Assembly (NCBI GenBank): GCA_947258905.1
Contig: CAMYKF010000731.1
Coordinates: forward strand, 1 to 46,361
Source: an uncultured Pirellulaceae bacterium
Lineage (GTDB): Bacteria; Planctomycetota; Planctomycetia; Pirellulales; Pirellulaceae
Reading direction: 5' to 3'
Length of the DNA: 46,361 bases
A program made the position numbers and the translations under genes. The notes under the pieces are model-generated. The model saw only the letters and a list, made by a program, of their open reading frames with translations, made no database searches and was not told where the DNA came from. Each line of letters starts with the position of its first letter. Position 1 is the stretch's first letter. This document shows, in pieces, positions 35,070-42,997 of this stretch.

Positions 35070-36072
35070 AACGAGTGGTCAGTCAGAACTTCGGCGGCGC
35101 ACCGGGGGCGCATGTCTGCCGTGTAAAAACCGAATGGGGATCTCTCCTGTTTTCAGGAGCGCCATGCTTGCCGTTTATTCCGGTGTTCTGGTGTTGTTTG
35201 CCGGGTGTCAAATGCCCTGGCTGCCCCGGACGGGTAATGCACCTGCCATGATGAACTCCGGCGGTCGTATGGTTTCTTCGCGTACGGCGGGTAGCCAATT
35301 CGAGCCGGTTTCCAGTCACCCGCAGCGGGCTGTCGCCGATGTCCGGCCGATGGATCCAATGCCGAACGGAATGCACTACGCAAACCATCATGCTCCCCCT
35401 GCCGCTTATGGCCCCACATCGCAACAGACGGCCTGGCAGCAAGAGTTGCCGCCCCGCCCCGCTGAACCATACGGCGTCAACTACCCGGCACAGCACGGCC
35501 ATTATCCCGCCGTGGAGCAGATTCCTGCCCCCCTGGGCGCGGCTCAGGACGGCAGCATGCTGCGGGGCAGAATGGCCAGACCTGCTGCACCGTTTTACGC
35601 CGATGAATTCACCCGCGTACTGCCGCAATCCGCCACCGAACGAGTGATTGAATTGAGCAGTGACGTAGCCCGGTTGCAAGAGGATCTGGGGGAAGTGCGG
35701 GAAGTCCTAGAGCGTCTCAAGACAGACAACAGCGAATTGAGGCAAATGCGTCAGCAACAGGACCTGAGGCTTTCCAGCCTCGAAGAGGAACTGGCGACTT
35801 CGCAGCAAAACGAAGCCGCAACACGTTCCCGTTTCGAGATGCTGGTTCAGCGGATTGAACTATTTAATGATCGCCGACAACGACAGATTACCGATCTGCA
35901 CACAATTATCGATCAACTGGAAGACCATTTGAGTCAGGGAGATGAATCCCCGCAGGTCAATGACTCGCCACCACCCGGGCAGCCCGTTCCTGAACAGACG
36001 CAAACCCGTTCCAATCCCTACCGCAATTCACCTGGAGGCCTTCATGTGCACTTGCGAAGTGCCAGCCGTTAG
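35062..36072 (+). CDS. Predicted coiled-coil lipoprotein
   Basis: A 336-residue protein. The signal peptide with lipobox LFAGC (Cys near residue 49) is preceded by a long N region; an internal ATG (MGISPVFRSAML) may be the true start. Then comes a Pro/His/Tyr-rich, probably disordered segment (about 60-185) and a clear coiled coil (about 190-295, with VIELSSDVARLQEDLGEV and RIELFNDRRQRQITDLHTIIDQLEDHL). It is probably anchored in the outer membrane or the periplasmic face of the inner membrane. The place after fliA suggests a role in envelope anchoring or in the flagellar sheath/basal body, which is inference. Confidence 0.7.
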   Translation: MNKTSGQSELRRRTGGACLPCKNRMGISPVFRSAMLAVYSGVLVLFAGCQMPWLPRTGNAPAMMNSGGRMVSSRTAGSQFEPVSSHPQRAVADVRPMDPMPNGMHYANHHAPPAAYGPTSQQTAWQQELPPRPAEPYGVNYPAQHGHYPAVEQIPAPLGAAQDGSMLRGRMARPAAPFYADEFTRVLPQSATERVIELSSDVARLQEDLGEVREVLERLKTDNSELRQMRQQQDLRLSSLEEELATSQQNEAATRSRFEMLVQRIELFNDRRQRQITDLHTIIDQLEDHLSQGDESPQVNDSPPPGQPVPEQTQTRSNPYRNSPGGLHVHLRSASR

Positions 36073-36790
36073 TACCCATCCGGCCAAAACGGTTGATCAG
36101 CTTGCGGAGACGCCACCAACGCTGGTCAGGATCGTGAGGTGTTGCTGGTTGGCCTGGATAAGTCTGTCACTGTTTTCAGGTTGTCAACCTGTGACACCCC
36201 TTGTGGCACAACCGCCAGCGGTCCATCTCGAAGTGCATGCGCCGCTGTTGATTCAGCGTACTCGCAGAATTGCGGCAATGTGTTTTGAAAACAACACCCG
36301 ATTTCGCGATATTGGCCATGCCGCGCCGCTGGAACTGGCGTCGGCCATGCGGAGACAAGGCTGTTGTGAACTGGTGAATATGAACCACGTCTCAAACGCT
36401 CCGTGTCCGATGGACGCGGTATTGCGGGCCGAGTATCCGATCGCAACGCTGGCCGGGGCATGGCGTCACCTGCATGCCGATGCGGTGATGTTTTCCCGCA
36501 TCAATGAATTCAGTCCCTACCCTCCCCTGTCACTGGGGATCACGATCCGTGTTGTGGATGCGGCAGACGCCGTGCTGATCGGCGCTTTGGATCAACATTG
36601 GACATTGGCCGACCCGCAAGTACTGGCGGCGTATGAGGTCTATTTGCACGAGCGCTTTCCACACTGCCGTCATCCGGAAGTGTACTTGTCCAGTCCGCTC
36701 GTTTTCACCCAGTTCGTCATGCTTCAGGTAGCCAGCGAATGGTGTCGTGCGCGCGGACGAGCGTCGCTGCCGCCAGGTGCCGGCCGATAG
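36044..36790 (+). CDS. Predicted lipoprotein, CsgG/FlgO-like fold possible
   Basis: A 248-residue protein. The signal region has a hydrophobic stretch WLAWISLSLFSGC with a lipobox Cys near residue 47. The following part (RIAAMCFENNTRFRDIGHAAPLELASAMRRQGCCELVN, then LHADAVMFSRINEFSPYPPLSLGITIRVVDAADAVLIGAL) has the strand-helix order seen in CsgG- and FlgO-type lipoproteins, but the similarity is weak. GGAGG lies six bases before ATG 36044, deciding the start; it overlaps the preceding gene by 29 bp. It is the last gene of the rightward unit. Confidence 0.6.
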   Translation: MCTCEVPAVSTHPAKTVDQLAETPPTLVRIVRCCWLAWISLSLFSGCQPVTPLVAQPPAVHLEVHAPLLIQRTRRIAAMCFENNTRFRDIGHAAPLELASAMRRQGCCELVNMNHVSNAPCPMDAVLRAEYPIATLAGAWRHLHADAVMFSRINEFSPYPPLSLGITIRVVDAADAVLIGALDQHWTLADPQVLAAYEVYLHERFPHCRHPEVYLSSPLVFTQFVMLQVASEWCRARGRASLPPGAGR

Positions 36791-36813
36791 GCGTGACGGC
36801 GCAACCGATCTTG

Positions 36814-38451
36814 TCACCCCAGTTCGACGTCGCCAGCCAGTGAGAACTGCCGTGGCTCGATCGCTGAAGCAGCACGGCGTTGTGCTCCCCGGCCGTTGGG
36901 CTGCACCGGGGCGCCGGTTTCGGGGTCGGTGATTTCGTCCAGCTTGACCACTTTGCATCGACTTCCGCCGTGCCCTCGAGCTTCGGACATGGCCAGATCG
37001 GCAACGTCAAATACGCGATTGGCCAGCGGCGAGTGATCCAGACCGGTTTGGCACAGCACTGCTCCCACACTGATGGTTACCGGAGTCGTGCGACGCGTGG
37101 CTCCCGGTGTGCGGTTTTCGATTTCGGTGCACAATTGCTGCATCAGTTGCTGCAGGGATTCTTCATCTTCAACTTCAACCAGCGCGATAAATTCATCGCC
37201 TCCATAGCGGGCAACCAGGCCATCTGGAATGAAGGAATCGATAAATTTTGCCGTCCATGAAATGGCGAAGTCCCCTGCCAAATGACCGTGTCCCTCATTG
37301 ATGGAATTGAAATCGTCGATATCAATCACGAGAATGGCAAAGCACTTTTTGTGGCATGATTCCGAACGGATTCTTTCCAGCAACCGGCCGGCAAAATAGT
37401 CGCGGTTATAGACACCGGTTAGGGGATCACGGCATGTCCGGTCCTCCAGGCTGGCGACCAGCTTTCGTAGCAATTCGTTTTCCCGTTCCAGCTGATTCAG
37501 GCTCTGGTCACTGGCTGGTGACTGTGTCCCGGCATCCTCGGACACAAGTTGTTCGTTAGCCTGTCCCAGCAAATGACTGATGGAGGGAAGGTCCTGCACA
37601 TTCACGGAGAACAAGGTAGCCTTTTTCTCGATATCATCCCGCACACAATCCATCAGCCACTTGATGTCCTGTTCGACCAATTGCAGGTGCCGGCGACATA
37701 CCGTATCAATCGTGGCCAGTGCATCTCCCTGGTTGTGACAACAAAAGAATTCACCGACAGCGGCACTTGCCACACTGGCAGCAATCAACGAAAAGCGGGG
37801 ACTGTCGAGATGCTTCTCCAGTTCCGCCGGGGACAGGGCGTGGCACAACGCCGCTTCGGCATACCGCTCCGGCAGACTCATGCTGCGCAATAACGCCGCG
37901 CCGATTTCAGCATGATTGGTTTTCAGACGTTGCCGCTCAAGTTCATGCAGGGGGATGTTCTGTTGCAAAGCCTCGTCGACCAACTGGCAATATTCGGCCT
38001 CGTGCCGGTCCAGTAAAGCCAGTCTGCCGAAATCAAGCAGCAATCCGCACACCGAGGCCTCGCTTCGCTGGATTCGGCCGCAGGCTTCGGCCAACCGCGA
38101 CATGGCACATCCCTGAATAAACGATTGGCACCAGAAATCGCGGAAATAGTGTTCGTCGACGCCAAGTTGTGACGAGAATGACTCAAGCTTGAAACTCAGG
38201 ACCAGGCCAGCAACTTCCGATTTGCCAATCCATGAGATTGCGTGTTCCAGCGTGCTGATTTCCGATTTGGCGCGATAGGCAGGTGAGTTGGAAGCCTGCA
38301 AAATCCTCGCGGTCAGGACGGGATCCACCTTGATCTCGGCAGCCAGTTGCACCACCGCGATTTCCTCATCGGCAAACATCTCCAGAACCCTTACAGCAAC
38401 CGGAGGGAACGCTGGCAAACGGTAATTGTCAGATAAATTGGGACTTGGCAT
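36814..38451 (-). CDS. HDOD-GGDEF signalling protein (diguanylate cyclase)
   Basis: A 545-residue protein. Residues about 10-225 form an HDOD domain in which the HD pair is replaced (LLLDFGRLAL), so it is probably not catalytic. A helical linker runs to about 335, then a GGDEF domain (about 340-500): RDPLTGVYNRDYF, VIDIDDFNSINEGHGHLAGD, and RYGGDEF with GGDEF at 417-421. The active-site residues are intact, so synthesis of cyclic di-GMP is likely. The inhibitory RxxD site five residues before GGDEF is absent (IPDG). The C-terminal 45 residues are unrelated. It is an isolated leftward gene between two flagellar units. Confidence 0.88.
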   Translation of the reverse strand: MPSPNLSDNYRLPAFPPVAVRVLEMFADEEIAVVQLAAEIKVDPVLTARILQASNSPAYRAKSEISTLEHAISWIGKSEVAGLVLSFKLESFSSQLGVDEHYFRDFWCQSFIQGCAMSRLAEACGRIQRSEASVCGLLLDFGRLALLDRHEAEYCQLVDEALQQNIPLHELERQRLKTNHAEIGAALLRSMSLPERYAEAALCHALSPAELEKHLDSPRFSLIAASVASAAVGEFFCCHNQGDALATIDTVCRRHLQLVEQDIKWLMDCVRDDIEKKATLFSVNVQDLPSISHLLGQANEQLVSEDAGTQSPASDQSLNQLERENELLRKLVASLEDRTCRDPLTGVYNRDYFAGRLLERIRSESCHKKCFAILVIDIDDFNSINEGHGHLAGDFAISWTAKFIDSFIPDGLVARYGGDEFIALVEVEDEESLQQLMQQLCTEIENRTPGATRRTTPVTISVGAVLCQTGLDHSPLANRVFDVADLAMSEARGHGGSRCKVVKLDEITDPETGAPVQPNGRGAQRRAASAIEPRQFSLAGDVELG

Positions 38452-38698
38452 GGCTTGGTCCTGAAGGATTGGGGGAGGGACGGGAAAATGCGCCCGGGAC
38501 GAGCATGCGGCTGACAGGTAATCGAATCCGGTCAGGCAAGACTTGCCGATTGCGAAAAAGAAAACGCCGGGAAATTGCCCGCGGGGAAACGCTTGTGACA
38601 GTCCAGCTGGTCGCAGCGATGGCGACGATCACCGGGGTTTATCGGGATCGGGAACCAGTCAACGGGTGCCGGGTCCCGGGTGTCCGGGCCGACGCAGC

Positions 38699-40681
38699 CT
38701 ATCCAGGCAGCGACAGAGTTCCCAGTTGCGATGCCAGGAACGCGCTGGTGTTTTGCAGGCTGCTGAGACTGGATTCAATCGCCGCAAACTGGCTGATCAG
38801 CTGTTGCTGACGGGTCTCGAACAACGCATTCATCCTGTCCACATTGGTGTCGATCGAAGCCAGCTGGTCCTCATAGGACTCGTTAGCTGTGCTGAAACGA
38901 CCGGTTTCCGGATCCAGCAAGTTATCGATGAGCCCTTCCATCGTAGCCGCAAATCCGCGACTTATCGTTAGCTCGCTTTGGTAGGTGCCGCTCACCTGTG
39001 AAGGAGCAAGGGTCACCAGCAATTGCAGGCCCGTTGAATTCGCATTTTCGCTGTCGGCGGCCAGAACCCGGCCGTTACCGGTCGCTATTTCCGTTTCGCC
39101 GTCGACAATGAAATAGCCTGCGACATCCTTGCCCCGCGCATACTCGCTACCGTCAAATCCAAGGGCAACTGCCGCGGTGCCGCTCATGCTGCCGACTTCC
39201 GAGCGGGTGCCATAAACCACTGATTCAATGGCCAGAGCATTGCCTTCAACGGTTACGGTAACGTCGCGTGCGCCCAGTGTGGTCGACTGGTTGATCACCG
39301 CTTGCAGATGTTCAGCCATTTCCGTTTGCGTGTAGGTTCCATGAGTGAGAGTCAACGCGTCGCTATCCAGTCCGTCGACGGCAATGGAAAACGAATCGTT
39401 CGAACCATCAATAACCACGCTGCCGCCAATGGTGCCGGTCGCCGTAATGTTGGCTCGCTCCGCTGCTTGCGTAATCACGACGTCCCAGGGGTCCGTTGAA
39501 CTGGCGGTCCGGGCCGTTCCGGTGATGAAAGAGATCTGAGGGCTGGTTGATTGGCCGTCGAGCGCAAAAAGCTGCCGAATGCCGGCAGGGTCGACGCCTT
39601 CCAGGTTGCCCTGCAAGGCACTGTCAAGCTTGGCCGAGTTGATTTGCAACTGTCCACGCTCGTTGAAGGTAATGCCCACAGCAGACAGGCGGTTGAGGGG
39701 GGCGTTGATGTTCGGAATGCTGTTATTCAGCGCATTGCGCAACTGGTTTCTGATGGAGTTGACCGAACTGGAACCGATCAGCAGCCCGGCTTCCTCCGTT
39801 TCGGCGTTGTAAGCTGTTTGCTCGTCAATGTAATCCATCACATTATTGAAGGAAGCGACAAAACCCTCGATGGCCGAGCGGGCTGGCTCGGTGTCGCGTT
39901 CCACGTTGATCGTCAGCGGATTGGCGGGATCGGCCGCCAGCAGGTTCAGCGTCAATCCCTGTAACACATCGTCGACCGTATTGGATTCCCTGGTGATGTT
40001 GATCGCGCCGGCTCCGGAGCCGAGCGTGATGACGGCGTCAGTCGCCTGTTGCACGGGAAGTCCGGAGAAGTCAATTCGGGTTTCCCCGCCAGTGCCCGAT
40101 TTTGTCCCGTTGGTGATGCTGATCTGATTGGCGGCGCCGGTATGATGCGAGGTCAAAAGCAGCCGGCTGCCGGTGCCATCATTCACGATGGTGGCGACGA
40201 CGTCGGCCGACGCGGCGTTGATCGAGTTGACAAATCCCTGCAGCGTATTGTTATCCTGGGTGATGTCGATGGAAACGATATCGCGGTTGCCGACCTGAAT
40301 ATCTACAGTGCCCTGTGTCAGCAGGGACTCGGGGCTGGCGAGAGCCTGTGACGAGATTTGCGCTGCCTGGGCCAGTTGCGTGACCTGGACCTGGTAGGTG
40401 CCGGCGGCCGCGTTTTCATCGGCTGCGACCTGCAGTACGGATTCGTCACTGGAGGTTGCCGCGAACACCGAGAATACGTCATTGGTTGAACTGCTGAGCT
40501 GCCGGGCAGCACTTTGCAACGCCACCACGTTGGCCTCGATTCCCTGAAAGGCGCTTTGCCGGACCACAATTTCCTGCTTTTGCAGCTCCATGCGATCCAG
40601 CTGGCTTTGCTGGATCGAAAGCAATCCTTCAATGATCGTCGAGGTATCCAGTCCCGAGACGAGACCGTCGATGGAAAACAT
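38699..40681 (-). CDS. fliD: FliD, filament cap protein
   Basis: A 660-residue protein. The N terminus SIDGLVSGLDTSTIIEGLLSIQQSQLDRMELQKQEI and the C terminus with TNVDRMNALFETRQQQLISQFAAIESSLSSLQNTSAFLASQLGTL are the two conserved FliD coiled parts; the variable middle is rich in Gly, Ser and Thr. FliD caps the filament and folds flagellin. Start at ATG 40681 (MFSIDG); the ORF is open further upstream through the fliC terminator and is rejected there. No fliS gene follows it, which is unusual. Confidence 0.95.
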   Translation of the reverse strand: MFSIDGLVSGLDTSTIIEGLLSIQQSQLDRMELQKQEIVVRQSAFQGIEANVVALQSAARQLSSSTNDVFSVFAATSSDESVLQVAADENAAAGTYQVQVTQLAQAAQISSQALASPESLLTQGTVDIQVGNRDIVSIDITQDNNTLQGFVNSINAASADVVATIVNDGTGSRLLLTSHHTGAANQISITNGTKSGTGGETRIDFSGLPVQQATDAVITLGSGAGAINITRESNTVDDVLQGLTLNLLAADPANPLTINVERDTEPARSAIEGFVASFNNVMDYIDEQTAYNAETEEAGLLIGSSSVNSIRNQLRNALNNSIPNINAPLNRLSAVGITFNERGQLQINSAKLDSALQGNLEGVDPAGIRQLFALDGQSTSPQISFITGTARTASSTDPWDVVITQAAERANITATGTIGGSVVIDGSNDSFSIAVDGLDSDALTLTHGTYTQTEMAEHLQAVINQSTTLGARDVTVTVEGNALAIESVVYGTRSEVGSMSGTAAVALGFDGSEYARGKDVAGYFIVDGETEIATGNGRVLAADSENANSTGLQLLVTLAPSQVSGTYQSELTISRGFAATMEGLIDNLLDPETGRFSTANESYEDQLASIDTNVDRMNALFETRQQQLISQFAAIESSLSSLQNTSAFLASQLGTLSLPG

Positions 40682-40755
40682 GCTGGACTCCGCAGTAACG
40701 CTAAAGTGATGAACGTGCAGGCCGGCAAAACCGTGGTACGAGGGTTGTGGCAGCC

Positions 40756-40789
40756 AAAAAAAAGAGGAGGCCTGTGGGAACAGGCCTCC
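40756..40789 (-). terminator. Intrinsic terminator of fliC
   Basis: On the - strand, a perfect 10-bp stem (GGAGGCCTGT pairing with ACAGGCCTCC) with a 4-nt loop lies at 40766-40789, followed after TC by eight T (40756-40763). It lies about 90 bp after the fliC stop and separates fliC from fliD. Confidence 0.9.
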
Positions 40790-40875
40790 CTGGTTTGGGC
40801 ACCGTAACCTGCCGGAGCCCGCTGATGAAAGACGGACTCTCCTCCCGGCGATGCCCGGCCGGTTTGATGTCACGA

Positions 40876-42363
40876 TTAACCAAGCAACGACAGAACCAGC
40901 TGCGAGGTCTGCGACGCACTGGACAATACCGACGTGCCGGCCTGTACCAGTACCTGTTGCTTGGTGAAGTTGGTAATTTCTTCTGCGAAGTCGGTGTCAC
41001 GAATGATCGACTCGGCGTTGACGGTGTTTTCCAGCGTCGCCCGCAGGTTATTGGCGGTGGATTCCAGGGTGTTGCCCTGGAACGCACCCAACGTACCCCG
41101 CAGGTTGGTGATATCGTCGATTGCGGAATCGATGACACCCAAAGAGTCTTGCGAGCCACTGGCAGTCGTAACGTCGATCGACTTCCAATTCGAAAACTGG
41201 TTGCTGGGAAGGTTGTTTCCGAGCGCGTCACTGCTGGCTTTCAGGATCGATAGCTGGGCCGTTTGTCCCGCATTGGCTCCGATCTGGAACGTCAGCGTGC
41301 CGTCTGCCACACCAATGTTGGCGCCGGCTACATCAGCGGTTTCAGCGGCATCCGTGGCGTTGGCCTCGACCGTGAAGGTCAGACCGTTGAAGTCACCGGA
41401 AGAAGCCGAGATCACATTGCCTGTGGCCACAACATTGTCCAGAGTCGAACCGCCAGGTCCGGTCAAATCGACAATCAGGTTCTGGCCAATCTTGGTAACG
41501 ATTCCCGTACCGCTATTTGTATCGACTGTCGCATCACCGATACCGGTTTGGTCGTTGAAGGAGGTGTCGAGGCTTGACGCCACGGTAAAATTCTGACCGA
41601 AGTTCTTTGAAGTCAGCACCAATTCACCGGAGCCGCTCTTCAATGAAGCAATCACACCAGTATCGCTGGTGACGGAATTGATGGCATCGCGAACCTGGGT
41701 GTTGGTCATACCGGCCGTCAGGTTCACCTGCGTCGAACTGTTAAACGTCAGCGTTTCGTCCAATGCGAGGTTGCTGTCGTTGTCCAGTACACTGGTCGCT
41801 GCACTGCCGCTGGTATCGATCTGGCCCTTCTGGGCGTTCTGATCAATATTGTCAATCGCAAACGTTCCGACGGTCGTGTCGGACGTTGCGTTCAAATCGG
41901 TAACAAACGTATTCGTGGAAGTGGCATTCAATCCAGCGCTGCCATCGAGCAGCTTCTTGGTTCCAAACTGGGTATTGGCCGCAATACGGTCAATCGTTGC
42001 CAGGGCGTTTGTGATTTCTGCCTGATTGGCGGCGAGGGCATCTTCATCGTTGACACCGGCGTTGGCGGAATCCAGAGCCAGTCCACGAATTTTGACCAGC
42101 AGACTGTTGATCTCTGTCAACGCGCCTTCCGCGGTTTGCACCATGGAAGTGGCTTTTTCCGAATTTTCGATTGCCTGTCGCAAACCGGCAATTTGTGCTC
42201 GCTGCTTTTCAGAAATGACCAGCCCTGCAGGACCGTCGGCACCACGGTTGATTTTCAAACCGGATGACAACCGTTCCAGCGAACGGTTAAGGTTCATCGA
42301 ACTGCGGTTGAGATTGTGCTGTGCGCTCAACGCGCCAACGTTGTTGGCAAGTGTAAGAGCCAT
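40876..42363 (-). CDS. fliC: FliC, flagellin
   Basis: A 495-residue flagellin. The N terminus (ALTLANNVGALSAQHNLNRSSMNLNRSLERLSSGLKINRGADGPAGLVISEKQRAQI) and the C terminus (ESIIRDTDFAEEITNFTKQQVLVQAGTSVLSSASQTSQLVLSLLG) are the conserved D0/D1 parts. The middle (about 150-400) is a Thr/Ser/Asn-rich variable domain. GGAGG lies eight bases before ATG. It is 115 bp after flgM with no terminator between, so it may be read from the sigma-28 promoter upstream of flgM; I found no good sigma-28 site of its own. Confidence 0.97.
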   Translation of the reverse strand: MALTLANNVGALSAQHNLNRSSMNLNRSLERLSSGLKINRGADGPAGLVISEKQRAQIAGLRQAIENSEKATSMVQTAEGALTEINSLLVKIRGLALDSANAGVNDEDALAANQAEITNALATIDRIAANTQFGTKKLLDGSAGLNATSTNTFVTDLNATSDTTVGTFAIDNIDQNAQKGQIDTSGSAATSVLDNDSNLALDETLTFNSSTQVNLTAGMTNTQVRDAINSVTSDTGVIASLKSGSGELVLTSKNFGQNFTVASSLDTSFNDQTGIGDATVDTNSGTGIVTKIGQNLIVDLTGPGGSTLDNVVATGNVISASSGDFNGLTFTVEANATDAAETADVAGANIGVADGTLTFQIGANAGQTAQLSILKASSDALGNNLPSNQFSNWKSIDVTTASGSQDSLGVIDSAIDDITNLRGTLGAFQGNTLESTANNLRATLENTVNAESIIRDTDFAEEITNFTKQQVLVQAGTSVLSSASQTSQLVLSLLG

Positions 42364-42478
42364 TGGTAAGTACCTCCAAAAGTAAAACGATTGGAAGCCC
42401 GACTACATCCCTGTCGTTGCGCGGCACGTCCGTGGAAAAGCGCTTGATCGTGCTTCAGTGAAAATTTGATGCCCGGAT

Positions 42479-42775
42479 CTACCGCAAAAATGCCTCCGCA
42501 GTCAATTCGGCTGACTGCCGGTTGAAGAAGGTGCCCGATTGAATTTTTTGCTGAACCTCAGCAATTCGATCGAGACGTATCTCCGGTGATTCCGCGAGTT
42601 TTTGAACCAGACCCACCAGTTCCGGGTCGCGGGCGTGTTGGGCGTGGACTGAATTTGCATCAGCCACCCCGCTGCCGGGGGTTCGGGAATCGAACCGGGC
42701 ATGCGGCGAATTGACTTTGGCTGTACCGCCCGGAATGCGTTCCGGGGAGCCGCCTGGCAAATCGTTGATGTTCAC
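42479..42775 (-). CDS. flgM: FlgM-like anti-sigma-28 factor
   Basis: A 98-residue protein. The C-terminal half (DPELVGLVQKLAESPEIRLDRIAEVQQKIQSGTFFNRQSAELTAEAFL) matches the sigma-28-binding part of FlgM; the N-terminal half is polar and likely unfolded, as in FlgM. The open frame reaches 42847 (TTG), but the sigma-28 promoter at 42814-42840 lies inside that part, so I start at GTG 42775 (VNINDLPGG), about 30 nt after the expected transcription start. FlgM holds FliA inactive until it is exported through the finished hook. It is directly upstream of fliC. Confidence 0.78.
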   Translation of the reverse strand: MNINDLPGGSPERIPGGTAKVNSPHARFDSRTPGSGVADANSVHAQHARDPELVGLVQKLAESPEIRLDRIAEVQQKIQSGTFFNRQSAELTAEAFLR

Positions 42776-42813
42776 GTCAACAATCTCGCTAGAGGAAAGG
42801 TTGGACGAATAGG

Positions 42814-42840
42814 TGATCGAGCCGCTTCGGGGGAACTTGT
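42814..42840 (-). promoter_or_regulatory. Candidate sigma-28 promoter of flgM-fliC
   Basis: On the - strand: ACAAGTTC (42840-42833), 11 bp, CTCGATCA (42821-42814). The -35 octamer and spacer are identical in form to the motA promoter. It is placed back to back with the promoter at 42855-42882, 14 bp apart. Confidence 0.65.
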
Positions 42841-42854
42841 CAGGCAACTTGCAA

Positions 42855-42882
42855 TAAAGTTCCGGGTCGCAAAAGCCGATCA
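42855..42882 (+). promoter_or_regulatory. Candidate sigma-28 promoter of TPR/STN gene
   Basis: TAAAGTTC (42855-42862), 12 bp, GCCGATCA (42875-42882). Fourteen of sixteen positions match the enterobacterial FliA consensus TAAAGTTT/GCCGATAA; the spacer is one base longer than usual. Transcription would start near 42889 and read into the gene at 42998. Confidence 0.65.
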
Positions 42883-42922
42883 GAAATAAGTGTTAGGGCA
42901 GATAGGCACAAATTGACGATTA

Positions 42923-42963
42923 CACCGATTGGTGAGAACGCTTTCACCGATTGGTGGAACGCT
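42923..42963 (+). repeat. Two tandem repeats with inner dyad
   Basis: CACCGATTGGTG followed by GAACGCT occurs at 42923-42942 (with one extra A) and at 42945-42963, a period of 22 bp, about two helical turns. Each unit contains CACC-4-GGTG, an inverted repeat. The pair lies about 35-75 nt after the predicted sigma-28 start. It could be an operator or form two small hairpins in the leader RNA. Confidence 0.6.
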
Positions 42964-42997
42964 CAAATGCATCGACGATTTTCAGGGCAGCGCCGTC

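Noticed and set aside
38452..38698. CCCGATAA before the HDOD-GGDEF gene as a sigma-28 -10 box
   Set aside because: No matching -35 box at 11-12 bp; only half a promoter.
42364..42478. A separate sigma-28 promoter for fliC
   Set aside because: CAAATTTT and CACGATCA are present but the spacer is too short; the promoter before flgM is much better.
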